Positions 18,231 to 27,333 of a DNA stretch of 64,000 bases are shown here, piece after piece. The translations under genes and the position numbers were made by a program. This DNA comes from Planctomycetota bacterium (GTDB lineage Bacteria > Planctomycetota > PUPC01 > JACPCR01): the NCBI GenBank assembly GCA_016179685.1, contig JACPCR010000053.1, positions 99,179-163,178 of the forward strand. The letters run 5' to 3'. Position 1 is the stretch's first letter. Each line of letters begins with the position of its first letter. Below the pieces are notes generated by a model. It saw only the letters and a list, made by a program, of their open reading frames with translations. It searched no databases and had not been told where the DNA came from.

Positions 18231-20153
18231 ATGAGCAAGATTATTGGAATCGATCTTGGAACGACCAATTCGTGCGTCGCCGTCATGGAAGGGGGCCAGC
18301 CGGTGGTCATTGCTAATAGCGAGGGGGGCCGTACGACTCCTTCGATGGTGGCGTTCACGAAGGACTCGGAGCGACTGGTGGGAGTGACCGCGAAGCGGCA
18401 GGCGGTCACCAATCCGAAGAACACCATTTTCAGCATCAAGCGATTCATGGGCCGGAAGCGGTCGGAGGTGGATGAAGAGTGCCAGCGTGTCCCGTACGCC
18501 ACGCGGGCTGGCAAGAATGGGGACGTGGCGGTGAACATTGGCGGGAAGGATTACACGCCGCCTGAGATTTCGGCGATGATTCTCCAGAAGATGAAGCAGA
18601 CGGCGGAGGACTATCTGGGGGAACCGGTGGCCAAGGCGGTCATCACGGTCCCGGCTTATTTCAATGATTCGCAGCGGCAGGCGACGAAGGATGCGGGTCG
18701 GATCGCTGGCTTGGAGGTGTTGCGCATCATCAATGAGCCTACGGCGGCCTCTCTGGCCTACGGTCTGGACAAGAAGAAGGACGAGAAGATTGCCGTGTTC
18801 GATCTGGGCGGCGGGACGTTCGACATTTCGATCCTCCAGTTGGGCGAGGGAGTGTTCGAGGTGCTGGCGACGAATGGAGATACGCACCTGGGCGGGGATG
18901 ATTTCGACCAGCGGGTGATCGACTGGATGGCCGATGAGTTCAAGAAGGAGAAGGGGATCGATCTCCGTGGGGATGCGATGGCTCTTCAGCGATTGAAAGA
19001 AGCCGGGGAGAAAGCGAAGTGCGAGTTGTCCAGCTCGTTGAGCACGGAGATTAATCTTCCGTTCATCACCGCGGACGCGAGCGGGCCGAAACATCTCCAG
19101 ATGACGCTGACGCGGGCGAAGCTGGAGCAGCTCTGCGAGGACTTGCTGGAGAGAACAAAAAGGCCCTGCCACCAGGCGCTGGAGGATGCCAAGCTGAAGG
19201 CGGAGAAGATTGACGAGGTCGTCCTGGTCGGTGGAATGACGCGCATGCCCTCGGTCCAGCAGATCGCCAAGGAGATCTTCAAGAAGGAGCCGCACAAGGG
19301 AGTCAATCCCGACGAGGTGGTGGCCGTCGGTGCGGCGATCCAGGGCGGGGTGCTCGGTGGCGAGGTGAAAGACATCCTGCTGCTGGACGTGACGCCGCTT
19401 TCGCTGGGGATCGAGACCCTGGGTGGGGTTTTCACCAGGCTGATCGAGCGGAACACGACGATCCCGACGAAGAAGACGGAAGTTTTTTCGACGGCGTCGG
19501 ACGGCCAGACCTCGGTAGAGGTACACGTGCTGCAAGGCGAGCGGAAAATGGCGCGGGACAACAAGTCGATCGGGCGGTTCATGTTGGACGGGATTCCGCC
19601 GGCGCCCCGGGGCGTCCCGCAGGTCGAAGTGACGTTCGACATCGATGCCAACGGCATCTTGAACGTCAGTGCGAAGGACCTGGGGACCGGGAAGGAGCAG
19701 TCGATCCGGATCGTGGCCTCGAGCGGCCTGAGCGAGAAGGACATCCAGAGGATGGTCAAAGATGCCGAGGAGATGGCCCAGAGCGACGACGAGGCGCGCC
19801 AGGCGGCTGAGGTGCACAACCGGGCCGACTCGGTGGTTTACGAGACGAACAAGAACCTGAAAGAATACGGAGACAAGCTCGGCTCGGAGGAGCGCGAGGC
19901 CGTGGAGAAGGCCGTGGAGACGCTGAAGGATGCCCGGAAAGGGGAGAAGACGGAGGCCATACAGAAGGCGACGGAAGCGGTGATGGAGGCGTGGGCGAAG
20001 GCCTCCACGCGCCTCTACGAGCAGGCCAAGAGCGACCGTGCCCGGAAGCAGAGTGCGCCGCCTCGAGACGAGCCTCGCTCCAAGGCCGGCGAGGACGTGG
20101 TGGACGCGGACTATGAGGTGATGGACGACGACGAGCCCAAGGACGACAAGTAA
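18231..20153 (+). CDS. dnaK: Chaperone DnaK (Hsp70)
   Basis: The product has 640 aa. The N-terminus [12 protein letters not shown] is the Hsp70 phosphate-1 loop; [12 protein letters not shown] and G-G-M-T-R-M-P follow. The interdomain linker D-I-L-L-L-D-V-T-P is at about residue 380, then the substrate-binding beta domain and helical lid. The end is acidic ([11 protein letters not shown]), as in bacterial DnaK. It folds nascent and stressed proteins with DnaJ/GrpE, neither of which is in the window. The ATG at 18231 fits the family; the longer open frame is repeat-derived. Confidence 0.97.
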   Translation: MSKIIGIDLGTTNSCVAVMEGGQPVVIANSEGGRTTPSMVAFTKDSERLVGVTAKRQAVTNPKNTIFSIKRFMGRKRSEVDEECQRVPYATRAGKNGDVAVNIGGKDYTPPEISAMILQKMKQTAEDYLGEPVAKAVITVPAYFNDSQRQATKDAGRIAGLEVLRIINEPTAASLAYGLDKKKDEKIAVFDLGGGTFDISILQLGEGVFEVLATNGDTHLGGDDFDQRVIDWMADEFKKEKGIDLRGDAMALQRLKEAGEKAKCELSSSLSTEINLPFITADASGPKHLQMTLTRAKLEQLCEDLLERTKRPCHQALEDAKLKAEKIDEVVLVGGMTRMPSVQQIAKEIFKKEPHKGVNPDEVVAVGAAIQGGVLGGEVKDILLLDVTPLSLGIETLGGVFTRLIERNTTIPTKKTEVFSTASDGQTSVEVHVLQGERKMARDNKSIGRFMLDGIPPAPRGVPQVEVTFDIDANGILNVSAKDLGTGKEQSIRIVASSGLSEKDIQRMVKDAEEMAQSDDEARQAAEVHNRADSVVYETNKNLKEYGDKLGSEEREAVEKAVETLKDARKGEKTEAIQKATEAVMEAWAKASTRLYEQAKSDRARKQSAPPRDEPRSKAGEDVVDADYEVMDDDEPKDDK

Positions 20154-20198
20154 GTCGGCCTGAAGGAGCGGGTCCTCTCACCGCGTCGGAGCGCGCCC

Positions 20199-21437
20199 CT
20201 ATATCGTGTCGTCTTCCCCGTTGGCTCTCTTCCTGAATCGGAAGGTGTCCGCCAGAAGCTTGCGGAATCGCCCGGAGTCGGAGGCCGTCGGACCGCCCTC
20301 CTTGGCGGGACTCCGCATTCGCCCGCGGCAGGCGGCGATCGCCTCTGCCAGCTCCCCGCCGGTCTGGTAACGCTCCTCCGGATGCTTCTTCAGGAGGCGC
20401 TCGAGAATGTCGCCAACTTCCCGGGAGACGTCCCGGCTTCGCTCGCAGACGGGCGTGAGCGGGGTGCTGATATGATGCTCCATGATCTCGGGATCGCTGT
20501 TCCCCGTGAAGGGCGGGCCGCCTGTGATCATGTGATACCAAGTCGCCCCCAGGGAGTAAAGGTCGCTCCGGCCGTCCAGCTTCTGGCCCATGGCCTGCTC
20601 CGGGGACATGTAGCTCGGCGTCCCCCAGACAATCTTTTTGCCGTCCACCAGGTCCACCATCTCGTCATTCGGGCTTCGAGCCAGGCCGAGGTCCGCCAGC
20701 TTGACCTGTCCATCGCTGTTGATCATGATGTTTTCGGGCTTGATGTCCCTGTGGACCAAGGAATTCTTGTGGGCGAAATCGAGCGCCTCTGCCATGGGAA
20801 GAATGATGTCCAGGCAGTCCTCGGTGGACAAGCGGCCACGGTCGCGCAGCAACCGGCCGACCGTGGGGCCGTCCACGAACTCCATCGAGAAGAAATAGGT
20901 GCCGTTGTTCATCCCGACGTCGAAGACCTGGATGACGTTCGCGTGGTTGAGCCGGCCTGCGGCCTTGGCCTCCAGGAGGAAGCGCTCGATGAAGTCCTTG
21001 TTCTGGACCAGCTTTTCGTTGAGAATCTTGATGGCGACGACACGCTCCATCGAAATTTGTTTGGCCCTGTAGACCGCGCCCATCCCGCCTTCGCTCAGAA
21101 ATTCAAGGATATGGTAACCTTCGAGCTGCCGGCCTACCCAGCGATTGCGAGGCTTGTCCAGATAAAATGCGAGGATCGTGTGACCAATCATGACACGGTC
21201 CCCGGGGGCCAACCAGTGCTCATCCACTGTTTCCCCGTTGACCAGGGTCCCGTTCTTGCTCTTCAGGTCCCGGATCAGGAAATCCTTGCCGTTTTTCAGG
21301 ATTTCGGCGTGAAGGCGCGATGCACCCGTATCACGGATAGGGATATCACATTCCGCGCGTCGGCCCAGAGTGGCTCGCTCCCCTAGCTCGAACTCCATGC
21401 CTTCATCAGGTCCCTTTTCAATTGCGAGACGAGCCAT
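20199..21437 (-). CDS. FHA-domain Ser/Thr protein kinase
   Basis: The product has 412 aa, with no transmembrane helix. An FHA phosphothreonine-binding domain fills residues 3-90 (L-G-R-R, S-R-L-H-A-E-I, S-K-N-G-T-L-V-N-G). A Hanks kinase follows at about 103-365, with S-E-G-G-M-G-A-V, V-A-I-K, H-R-D-I-K-P-E-N, D-L-G-L-A-R and Y-M-S-P-E-Q. An N-terminal FHA fused to a kinase suggests a cytosolic relay recruited to phosphorylated partners. The ATG at 21437 opens directly into the FHA strand; the frame extends to a TTG at 21473. It converges with dnaK. Confidence 0.92.
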   Translation of the reverse strand: MARLAIEKGPDEGMEFELGERATLGRRAECDIPIRDTGASRLHAEILKNGKDFLIRDLKSKNGTLVNGETVDEHWLAPGDRVMIGHTILAFYLDKPRNRWVGRQLEGYHILEFLSEGGMGAVYRAKQISMERVVAIKILNEKLVQNKDFIERFLLEAKAAGRLNHANVIQVFDVGMNNGTYFFSMEFVDGPTVGRLLRDRGRLSTEDCLDIILPMAEALDFAHKNSLVHRDIKPENIMINSDGQVKLADLGLARSPNDEMVDLVDGKKIVWGTPSYMSPEQAMGQKLDGRSDLYSLGATWYHMITGGPPFTGNSDPEIMEHHISTPLTPVCERSRDVSREVGDILERLLKKHPEERYQTGGELAEAIAACRGRMRSPAKEGGPTASDSGRFRKLLADTFRFRKRANGEDDTI

Positions 21438-21564
21438 TTCCGTGTGCTTATGAAACAAGGACTTAGAGAACAAAGCGATCAGAAAGTGAGCACTATTATA
21501 CTGCTACCATCAAATTATTCACACACATCGTGTTCTCAAGGGTCGGCTGGCTCTGGATGCCGCC

Positions 21565-21680
21565 CAGGCGCCTGGGGCGTCAAACTTGAAAAAACTTCTC
21601 GAGTTTGAGTTACGCTTTATATGGATAAGAATTCTTTCGATCCCGATCCCGATCCCGACGTGCGCTCAGTGGAAGCATCC
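21565..21680 (-). repeat. Interspersed repeat R2, partial copy D abutting purE
   Basis: It matches one end of the element at 51379-51668: GGCGCCTGGGGCG, CAAACTTGAAAAAACTT...AGTTTGAGTTAC, then ATGGATAAGAATTC and TTTCGATCCCGATCCCGACG. CCGATC is duplicated once more here than in the 51-kb copy. The match stops about 10 bp before the purE ATG. Confidence 0.7.
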
Positions 21681-22202
21681 ATGGCACACCCCCAAGTGGG
21701 CATCATTATGGGAAGTGACTCGGATTGGCCGACGATGAAGGCTGCCGCGCTCCTCCTGCGCGATTTCGGCGTGGAATGCGACGTCCAGGTCCGATCGGCG
21801 CACCGTACACCCGAGGCGGTCCAGGATTATGCCTCGACCGCGGCCAAGCGGGGCATCCGGGTGATCCTGGCGGCCGCTGGCGGCGCGGCCCATCTCGCCG
21901 GAGTCATCGCTTCCTTCACCAGCCTCCCGGTGATCGGAATACCGATGAAGACGCAGGCGCTGGGCGGCCTCGATTCCCTCTTTTCAGTGGTACAGATGCC
22001 CGCAGGGGTGCCGGTGGCGACGGTCGGCATCGGGGAGGCGGGCGCCGTGAACGCTGCCGTCCTCGCCGCACAGATTCTCGCCCTGGAGCGGCCCGAGCTG
22101 CGCCCCAAGCTCGACGCCTTCAAGAAACGCCTGGAAGAGGAGGGTCTCCAGAAAGCCGAACGCGTCAAGGATGCCCTCCTGGCGCGGAAAGGAAACAGTT
22201 AA
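21681..22202 (+). CDS. purE: N5-carboxyaminoimidazole ribonucleotide mutase PurE
   Basis: The product has 173 aa. It starts [19 protein letters not shown], the class I PurE signature, followed by R-S-A-H-R-T-P and [12 protein letters not shown], the active-site loops. It converts N5-CAIR to CAIR in purine synthesis; purK is not nearby. The frame stays open to an ATG at 21621, which would add 20 residues (M-D-K-N-S-F-D-P...). Those come from repeat R2, so 21681 (with GGAAG upstream) is preferred, though use of the repeat's ATG cannot be excluded. Confidence 0.93.
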   Translation: MAHPQVGIIMGSDSDWPTMKAAALLLRDFGVECDVQVRSAHRTPEAVQDYASTAAKRGIRVILAAAGGAAHLAGVIASFTSLPVIGIPMKTQALGGLDSLFSVVQMPAGVPVATVGIGEAGAVNAAVLAAQILALERPELRPKLDAFKKRLEEEGLQKAERVKDALLARKGNS

Positions 22203-22300
22203 CGAAGCCGACGGGGACAACAGGAGCGGACGGAAAAAAGGTGTCCAAGTCAGGGGTCCGGCGGAATTCAGTACCTTCAAGATGACAGCGTAATCCTCTC

Positions 22301-22774
22301 ATGCTCGCCGTGGTTCAAAGAGTCCGGGAAGCGGCAGTTCACATCGATGGAGAGCCAAAGGCTTGCATCGGGAGCGGCCTTCTCGTGCTCCTCGGGATGG
22401 AGAAGGGTGACGCCGAAGCCGACTCGGAGCATCTCGCAAGGAAAGTCGTGGAGTTGCGCCTGTTTCCGGACGACCGGAATCGGATGAACCGGTCGCTGGA
22501 GGAAACGGCCGGGGAGATGCTGGTGGTCTCGCAATTCACCCTGGCTGGTGATTGCCGGCGGGGCCGGCGTCCGTCGTTCGACTCTGCGGCGCCGCCAGCG
22601 CTGGCTGAACCGCTCTACGAGGCCTTCGTGGCGGCGGTCTCGGCCCGGGGCATCCGGACGGCGACGGGCCAGTTTGGGGCCGTCATGGACGTGTCGCTGG
22701 TCAACACGGGGCCGGTGACTCTCATCGTGCGATCGCGCGCCGGGGCGGCATCGGACGCGGCATCGGGAGAGTGA
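22301..22774 (+). CDS. dtd: D-aminoacyl-tRNA deacylase
   Basis: The product has 157 aa, close to the family's usual 145-150. M-L-A-V-V-Q-R-V opens it. S-Q-F-T-L-A-G-D-C-R-R-G-R-R-P-S-F and N-T-G-P-V-T are the two active-site motifs; the cross-subunit Gly-cisPro dipeptide is present. It frees tRNA from D-amino acids and mischarged glycine. Its stop is one base before the mtnA start, so the two form an operon. Confidence 0.94.
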   Translation: MLAVVQRVREAAVHIDGEPKACIGSGLLVLLGMEKGDAEADSEHLARKVVELRLFPDDRNRMNRSLEETAGEMLVVSQFTLAGDCRRGRRPSFDSAAPPALAEPLYEAFVAAVSARGIRTATGQFGAVMDVSLVNTGPVTLIVRSRAGAASDAASGE

Positions 22775-22775
22775 C

Positions 22776-23822
22776 ATGCCGGTATCTACGATCGAATGGG
22801 CAGGACGACTTGGGGGCCACGTCCGCATGGTTGACCAGACGCGGTTGCCCCTCGAACTGGCCGTTATCGAGTGCCGGACGGTGCAGGAGGTCTGGGAGGC
22901 GATCCGGCATCTGAGGGTCCGCGGGGCGCCAGCCATCGGGATCGCCGGCGCCCTGGGGGCCGTCCTCGCCGTGCAGGACAGCCCGGCGGGGACCGTCGAG
23001 GCCTTCGAGGACGAACTGCGGACCGCCTGCGCCTACCTGGCCACGGCAAGACCCACGGCGGTGAACTTGTTCTGGGCCCTCGATCGCCTCCAGCGCACCG
23101 CGGCGCAGCACCGTCATCTCGGCGTGCTGGCGCTCAAGGATAGGCTTCTGGCCGAGGCTCTGGTCATCCTCGAAGAAGATCGCGCCATGTGCCGGCGCAT
23201 CGGCGAAGCCGGAGCGGGCCTGCTACGCGACGGACAGGGCGTGCTCACGCATTGCAATGCAGGTGGTTTAGCCACGGCGGATTACGGTACCGCCCTGGGC
23301 GTCATCTACCGGGCACACGAGCAGGGGAAAAGCCTGCACGTCTACGCGGATGAGACTCGTCCGCTGCTCCAGGGAGCGAGACTGACCTCCTGGGAGCTCA
23401 TGCAGGCCGGGGTGGAGGTGACCCTGATCTGCGACAGTGCCGCCGCTGAAGTCATAAAGGAGGGGCGGGTCCAGGCCATTCTTGTGGGCGCCGACCGGAT
23501 AGCCGCCAATGGCGACACGGCGAACAAGATCGGAACCTACGGACTCGCCGTGCTGGCCCGGGAACACCAGATTCCCTTCTACGTGGCCGCGCCGGCATCC
23601 ACGTTCGATCTCGCGACGGCCTGCGGGGAGGCGATCCCCATCGAGCAGCGGCCTGGAGAGGAGATTACCGAAGGCTTTGGCCGACGCACCGCGCCACACG
23701 GAGTACGGACCTACAGCCCCGCCTTCGACGTCACCCCTGCGAGGCTCATCACCGCTTTTATCACGGACCGCGGCCTTCTCTGGCCGACGTTCGCCGAGGC
23801 GATTCAGCGTGTTCTCATTTGA
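22776..23822 (+). CDS. mtnA: S-methyl-5-thioribose-1-phosphate isomerase
   Basis: The product has 348 aa. Family motifs are V-R-G-A-P-A-I-G, T-H-C-N-A-G-G-L-A-T, D-E-T-R-P-L-L-Q-G-A-R-L-T-W-like (here T-S-W), and G-A-D-R-I-A-A-N-G-D-T-A-N-K-I-G. These carry the catalytic Cys and Asp. It isomerises MTR-1-P to MTRu-1-P in methionine salvage. No other mtn genes are here. It is cotranscribed with dtd, and its last 8 bp overlap the convergent dehydrogenase gene. Confidence 0.94.
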   Translation: MPVSTIEWAGRLGGHVRMVDQTRLPLELAVIECRTVQEVWEAIRHLRVRGAPAIGIAGALGAVLAVQDSPAGTVEAFEDELRTACAYLATARPTAVNLFWALDRLQRTAAQHRHLGVLALKDRLLAEALVILEEDRAMCRRIGEAGAGLLRDGQGVLTHCNAGGLATADYGTALGVIYRAHEQGKSLHVYADETRPLLQGARLTSWELMQAGVEVTLICDSAAAEVIKEGRVQAILVGADRIAANGDTANKIGTYGLAVLAREHQIPFYVAAPASTFDLATACGEAIPIEQRPGEEITEGFGRRTAPHGVRTYSPAFDVTPARLITAFITDRGLLWPTFAEAIQRVLI

Positions 23823-24885
23823 GGACGGCGCGTGACGTGGCCCCGTAAAGCTGGCGGTAGCGTTCGAGCTTGCGGCGGAGACCGGGCCGGTCGAGCACCT
23901 CGCGATTGACGACGTGGGCCGGAGGGATGCCCCGATAGACCTGGAGAGCCGCTTGGCAGGCCCCACGGCCGTTGCCCAGGAGACACTCGTGGGTCCAGCC
24001 GATGGCATGAGGCAGCAGGATCACGTTGTCTAGGTCAAGGAGCGGGTCGTCCGGCGGCAGCGGCTCGACCTCGAATACATCGAGTGCGGCGCCGCGGATG
24101 CGGCGGCCCCGAAGCGCCTCCGAGAGAGCCTTCTGGTCCACGATGGGGCCCCGAGAGACATTGACGAGGCAGGCGGCCGGCTTCATGAGGCCCAGGGCAC
24201 GGCTGTCGATCAGTCCGCGGGTCTGTGGAGTCAGCATGCAGGTGATGACGACGAAGTCGGATTCCCTCAAGAGGGTGTCCCGATCAACGAGCTCGACACC
24301 TAGACCGCGGGCATGCTCGGAGGTGGCGTAAGGATCGCAGGCAATCCGGCGAGCCAGACCGAAGGGCTCGAGCAGCCGCATGAGGTCCGACCCGATATTG
24401 CCGAGACCGAGGCTGCCGACCGTCTTTCCAGCCAGGCAGCTCCCGGTGATGAATTTATGGTCCATCCAACGGCCTTCGCGGAGGACGCGACTCTTGGCGA
24501 AAATCTCCTTGGCCAAAGCCAGCATGAGGGTCAGGGCACCCTCGGCCATGGGCCGCATCACTCCTTCAGGCGTGATGCTCACGATCACGTCGTTCCGCGT
24601 GCACGCGTCGAGGTCCACCATGTCGTAGCCGACTCCGAAGCGAGCCACGAGGGTGAGGCGATCCCTGCCCTCGAAAGACCTGGCGGTCCACCGCGGCACA
24701 TAGGCGATCACCGCGTCAAAATCGGCTATCTGGTCCGGCGTCACCTCGTCCCGGTGCTCCCGGAAAAATTCGGTGGTGACTCCGGGCTGAGCGTCGAGCA
24801 GACCGAGGCCGATGTCCTGGAAGGCGAGGCGGCCGTCGGCGGAAAGAAAGTCACGGGTGAGTCCGACGCGGAAGTGGTCAGACAT
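23815..24885 (-). CDS. D-isomer-specific 2-hydroxyacid dehydrogenase (CtBP/SerA-like)
   Basis: The product has 356 aa. The NAD-binding Rossmann motif G-L-G-N-I-G is at about residue 160. The catalytic triad is visible as N-V-S-R-G (Arg), D-V-F-E-V-E-P (Glu) and L-P-H-A-I-G-W (His). C-terminal-binding-protein and phosphoglycerate-dehydrogenase-like members reduce 2-oxoacids; no ACT domain is present, so it is not a typical SerA. The substrate is unknown. Confidence 0.88.
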   Translation of the reverse strand: MSDHFRVGLTRDFLSADGRLAFQDIGLGLLDAQPGVTTEFFREHRDEVTPDQIADFDAVIAYVPRWTARSFEGRDRLTLVARFGVGYDMVDLDACTRNDVIVSITPEGVMRPMAEGALTLMLALAKEIFAKSRVLREGRWMDHKFITGSCLAGKTVGSLGLGNIGSDLMRLLEPFGLARRIACDPYATSEHARGLGVELVDRDTLLRESDFVVITCMLTPQTRGLIDSRALGLMKPAACLVNVSRGPIVDQKALSEALRGRRIRGAALDVFEVEPLPPDDPLLDLDNVILLPHAIGWTHECLLGNGRGACQAALQVYRGIPPAHVVNREVLDRPGLRRKLERYRQLYGATSRAVLK

Positions 24886-25119
24886 GGGAGGTCACGCGAG
24901 TGTGCGGATGTCCGGGAGAAGGGGCGCAGGGCCCACGGTTGGCATCGGAGATCATGTTGATATAAATTTAAATACAGGCGCTGGGCAGTGCGTTGCCTCA
25001 AACCGACCCGTGTGGCTCGAGCGACCAGAAATGGAAAAGGATACGCCAAGCGCTTCGATCAAAGGCTTCGCTCGGCACAACCAGAGCTCCTCACGCGATT
25101 GAACCTCGGAACCCGCAAG

Positions 25120-26004
25120 ATGCGATTTCATTCTGCACTCTCCATCCTGGCCTTGCTGATCCGCTTCGACACGGCCAGCGCCGGGGAAAACCGGACCGCC
25201 GGGCCTGGCCGTCCGGGTGCGCTCCCTGTGGGGGAAAGCGGCTTCGCGCCACTGGCGGACATGGAGGCGCTCGGGCTCTTCAACCGCGCCTCAGAATTCT
25301 ACCAGAAGGCCTCGGAACTGCCTCCGGCGCAGGGAGAAGAATCCGTCCGGCTCTATCGCCAGGCCGCGCAGTCCTTTGAGGAAATTCTTGCCCGGGGCTT
25401 CGTGCATCCGGACGTCTATTACAACCTGGGTAACACGTACTTCAAGCTGAACCAGATCGGGCGGGCCGTCCTCAACTATCGCCGCGCCCAGCGCTTTCTT
25501 CCCTCGGACCCCGACCTCCTCGAGAATATCCGTAGCGCCAAGTCCAAGACCCTGGATACAGAACCCGACCGATCCCCGCCTGAGCTTCTCCGCAACCTTC
25601 TTTTCTGGCACTATGACACATCCTTGGACATGCTCGCCTGCGCCACCCTCGTCGCTTACCTGACCCTCTGCGTGGGATTCTGCGTTTCGGTCTTCTGGCG
25701 TAAGCCTGTCATGCGCACCCTTAACCTCTTGACCGCCCTCCTGTTCGTGCTCCTCGGCGTTTCCTTTTTCGTCCGTTCTTACCAGGACCGAACCACTGTC
25801 GTCGCGGTCGTACTCGCCGAGGTCGCGCCGGTCCTCACCGGCTATGGTGAACATGAGACGGAACGTTTCACGGTCCACCAGGGCACGGAGCTCCTCGTCG
25901 AAGAAATTCATGAGGATTCCTCGGGCGCACGCTGGCTCAAAGTGTCCCTCAGCCCGGAACTGCGGGGCTGGATTCGCGCTGATGCACTCGAATTGATTCG
26001 CTAA
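25120..26004 (+). CDS. BatE-like TPR/SH3 membrane protein
   Basis: The product has 294 aa. An N-terminal signal peptide ends near A-S-A-G. A TPR pair covers about 60-135 (Y-N-L-G-N-T-Y-F-K-L-N-Q-I-G-R-A-V). Two transmembrane helices lie at about 165-190 and 195-215, and the C-terminal 70 residues are an SH3b-like beta domain (G-W-I-R-A-D-A-L-E-L-I). This layout matches BatE of aerotolerance operons, but the MoxR/Bat operon is 29 kb away at 54-61 kb. The function is probably assembly of a membrane complex. The ATG at 25120 begins the signal peptide. Confidence 0.78.
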   Translation: MRFHSALSILALLIRFDTASAGENRTAGPGRPGALPVGESGFAPLADMEALGLFNRASEFYQKASELPPAQGEESVRLYRQAAQSFEEILARGFVHPDVYYNLGNTYFKLNQIGRAVLNYRRAQRFLPSDPDLLENIRSAKSKTLDTEPDRSPPELLRNLLFWHYDTSLDMLACATLVAYLTLCVGFCVSVFWRKPVMRTLNLLTALLFVLLGVSFFVRSYQDRTTVVAVVLAEVAPVLTGYGEHETERFTVHQGTELLVEEIHEDSSGARWLKVSLSPELRGWIRADALELIR

Positions 26005-26125
26005 ACATACTTTTATTCTTTAAATAAGACATTACTGGCGTATTGTAAGTCTTCAGCATGCGCCGGCGCAACTCCATGTTCCCACTCTAAAAGATGAGAA
26101 TCCGATAGAGGGAGAGGGGGGCCTT

Positions 26126-26185
26126 ATGGAAAAACAGAACTTCATTGATGACTTCTTCTCTTGGTGCATTTCTGGTGCGTTTTGA
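26126..26185 (+). CDS. Possible 19-residue peptide
   Basis: An ATG preceded by GAGAGGGGGGCC at a suitable distance opens a 20-codon frame with Phe/Asp-rich composition (F-I-D-D-F-F-S-W-C). It sits in the 300-bp AT-richer spacer ahead of the REC-GGDEF gene, which otherwise shows no gene. It could be a leader or signal peptide, or chance. Confidence 0.22.
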   Translation: MEKQNFIDDFFSWCISGAF

Positions 26186-26232
26186 TTCTAGAATTTTGCA
26201 CTTGGAACTTTGTGGCTTAGACTTTGATTATT

Positions 26233-26278
26233 GAGAAGTCGAGTTAGCAAGTGCGGGTGCACTGGCCAACTCGTCTTC
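26233..26278. repeat. Apex-conserved hairpin (AAGTGC family), member 4
   Basis: Arms 26235-26254 and 26259-26278 pair at 17 of 20 positions around GGGT, with apex CAAGTGC/GCACTGG. It ends 28 bp before the REC-GGDEF start codon, so it is in that gene's 5' untranslated region or promoter. Confidence 0.55.
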
Positions 26279-26305
26279 TAGCCAGGGCTTGGGGACCTTA
26301 CGTTC

Positions 26306-27205
26306 ATGACCCATGCCACCACCATACGGACATCGAAGCTGAAGGTTCTTCTCATCGAGGACAATCCCGGAGACGTGTTCCTTCTGAGGGACATTCTCGG
26401 GGAGGAAGGGAACGCCCAGTTCAATCTTGTTGAGGTGGATCGCCTGGCCGACGCGCATGAGCTTCTTGAAGGGCAGTTATTCGATGTAGTTCTTCTCGAC
26501 TTGAGCCTTCCGGACAGCCGCGGCCTCGAGACCCTGGCCCGCGTGCACGAGGCCGCGCCCCAGCTTCCCATTGTGGTCCTCACGGCCCTGGATGATGAGA
26601 GCCAGGCCATCCAGGCGGTGCAGTGGGGCGCCCAGGACTACCTCGTCAAGGGCCAGGTCAACCGGCCCCTCCTTCACCGTGCGCTTCGATACGCCATTGA
26701 ACGCAACCGCCTCCAGGCAGCGATCCGCAGCCTGACGCTGGTGGACCCCCTCACGGGGCTTTACAACCGCCGAGGCTTCCTGACCCTGGCCGAGCAGTAT
26801 CTCAAGCTCGCCCACAGGACGAACCGCGGCCTCTGGCTGCTGTTCGCGGACATGGATGGTCTCAAGGGCATCAACGACACGTATGGCCACCACGAAGGCG
26901 ATCTGGCGATCATGAAGACCTCCGAGATTCTGCGGCAGACCTTTCGCGAATCGGACATTATCGCGCGGCTCGGCGGCGACGAGTTCACCGTGCTGGCCAT
27001 CGACGACGGCCAGGGGGGGAGCGACGCCATTGTGAGCAGGCTACACGAGAAGCTCGATGAACAGAATGGCCGGGACGCGCGTCCGTACAGGCTCTCCCTC
27101 AGCCTCGGCATCGCCCATCTTCATCCGGAGCAGAAGGTGACCCTCGAGCATCTTCTCGCCAAGGCCGACAAGGCTCTTTACGAGCACAAGAAGAACAAGT
27201 CTTAG
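26306..27205 (+). CDS. Receiver-GGDEF response regulator (diguanylate cyclase)
   Basis: The product has 299 aa. The receiver domain (about 12-128) has L-I-E-D-N-P-G-D, phospho-acceptor L-L-D-L-S-L-P-D and D-Y-L-V-K-G. The GGDEF domain (about 145-299) has R-L-G-G-D-E-F, so it should make c-di-GMP; no RxxD inhibitory site is obvious five residues upstream. The receiver resembles that of the next gene (27334), and both may be driven by one kinase. Confidence 0.92.
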   Translation: MTHATTIRTSKLKVLLIEDNPGDVFLLRDILGEEGNAQFNLVEVDRLADAHELLEGQLFDVVLLDLSLPDSRGLETLARVHEAAPQLPIVVLTALDDESQAIQAVQWGAQDYLVKGQVNRPLLHRALRYAIERNRLQAAIRSLTLVDPLTGLYNRRGFLTLAEQYLKLAHRTNRGLWLLFADMDGLKGINDTYGHHEGDLAIMKTSEILRQTFRESDIIARLGGDEFTVLAIDDGQGGSDAIVSRLHEKLDEQNGRDARPYRLSLSLGIAHLHPEQKVTLEHLLAKADKALYEHKKNKS

Positions 27206-27333
27206 CGAGGCGCCGCCTCAAGGCGTCACTCCAACTCGGGTTGCGGCCGTCAGACCGCGTCAAGAGCGAAGCTCATCCGATGGGCGGGCCTCGCTCATCC
27301 TCTCTCGGAATGGCAAAGGTCAACCACCGTATC

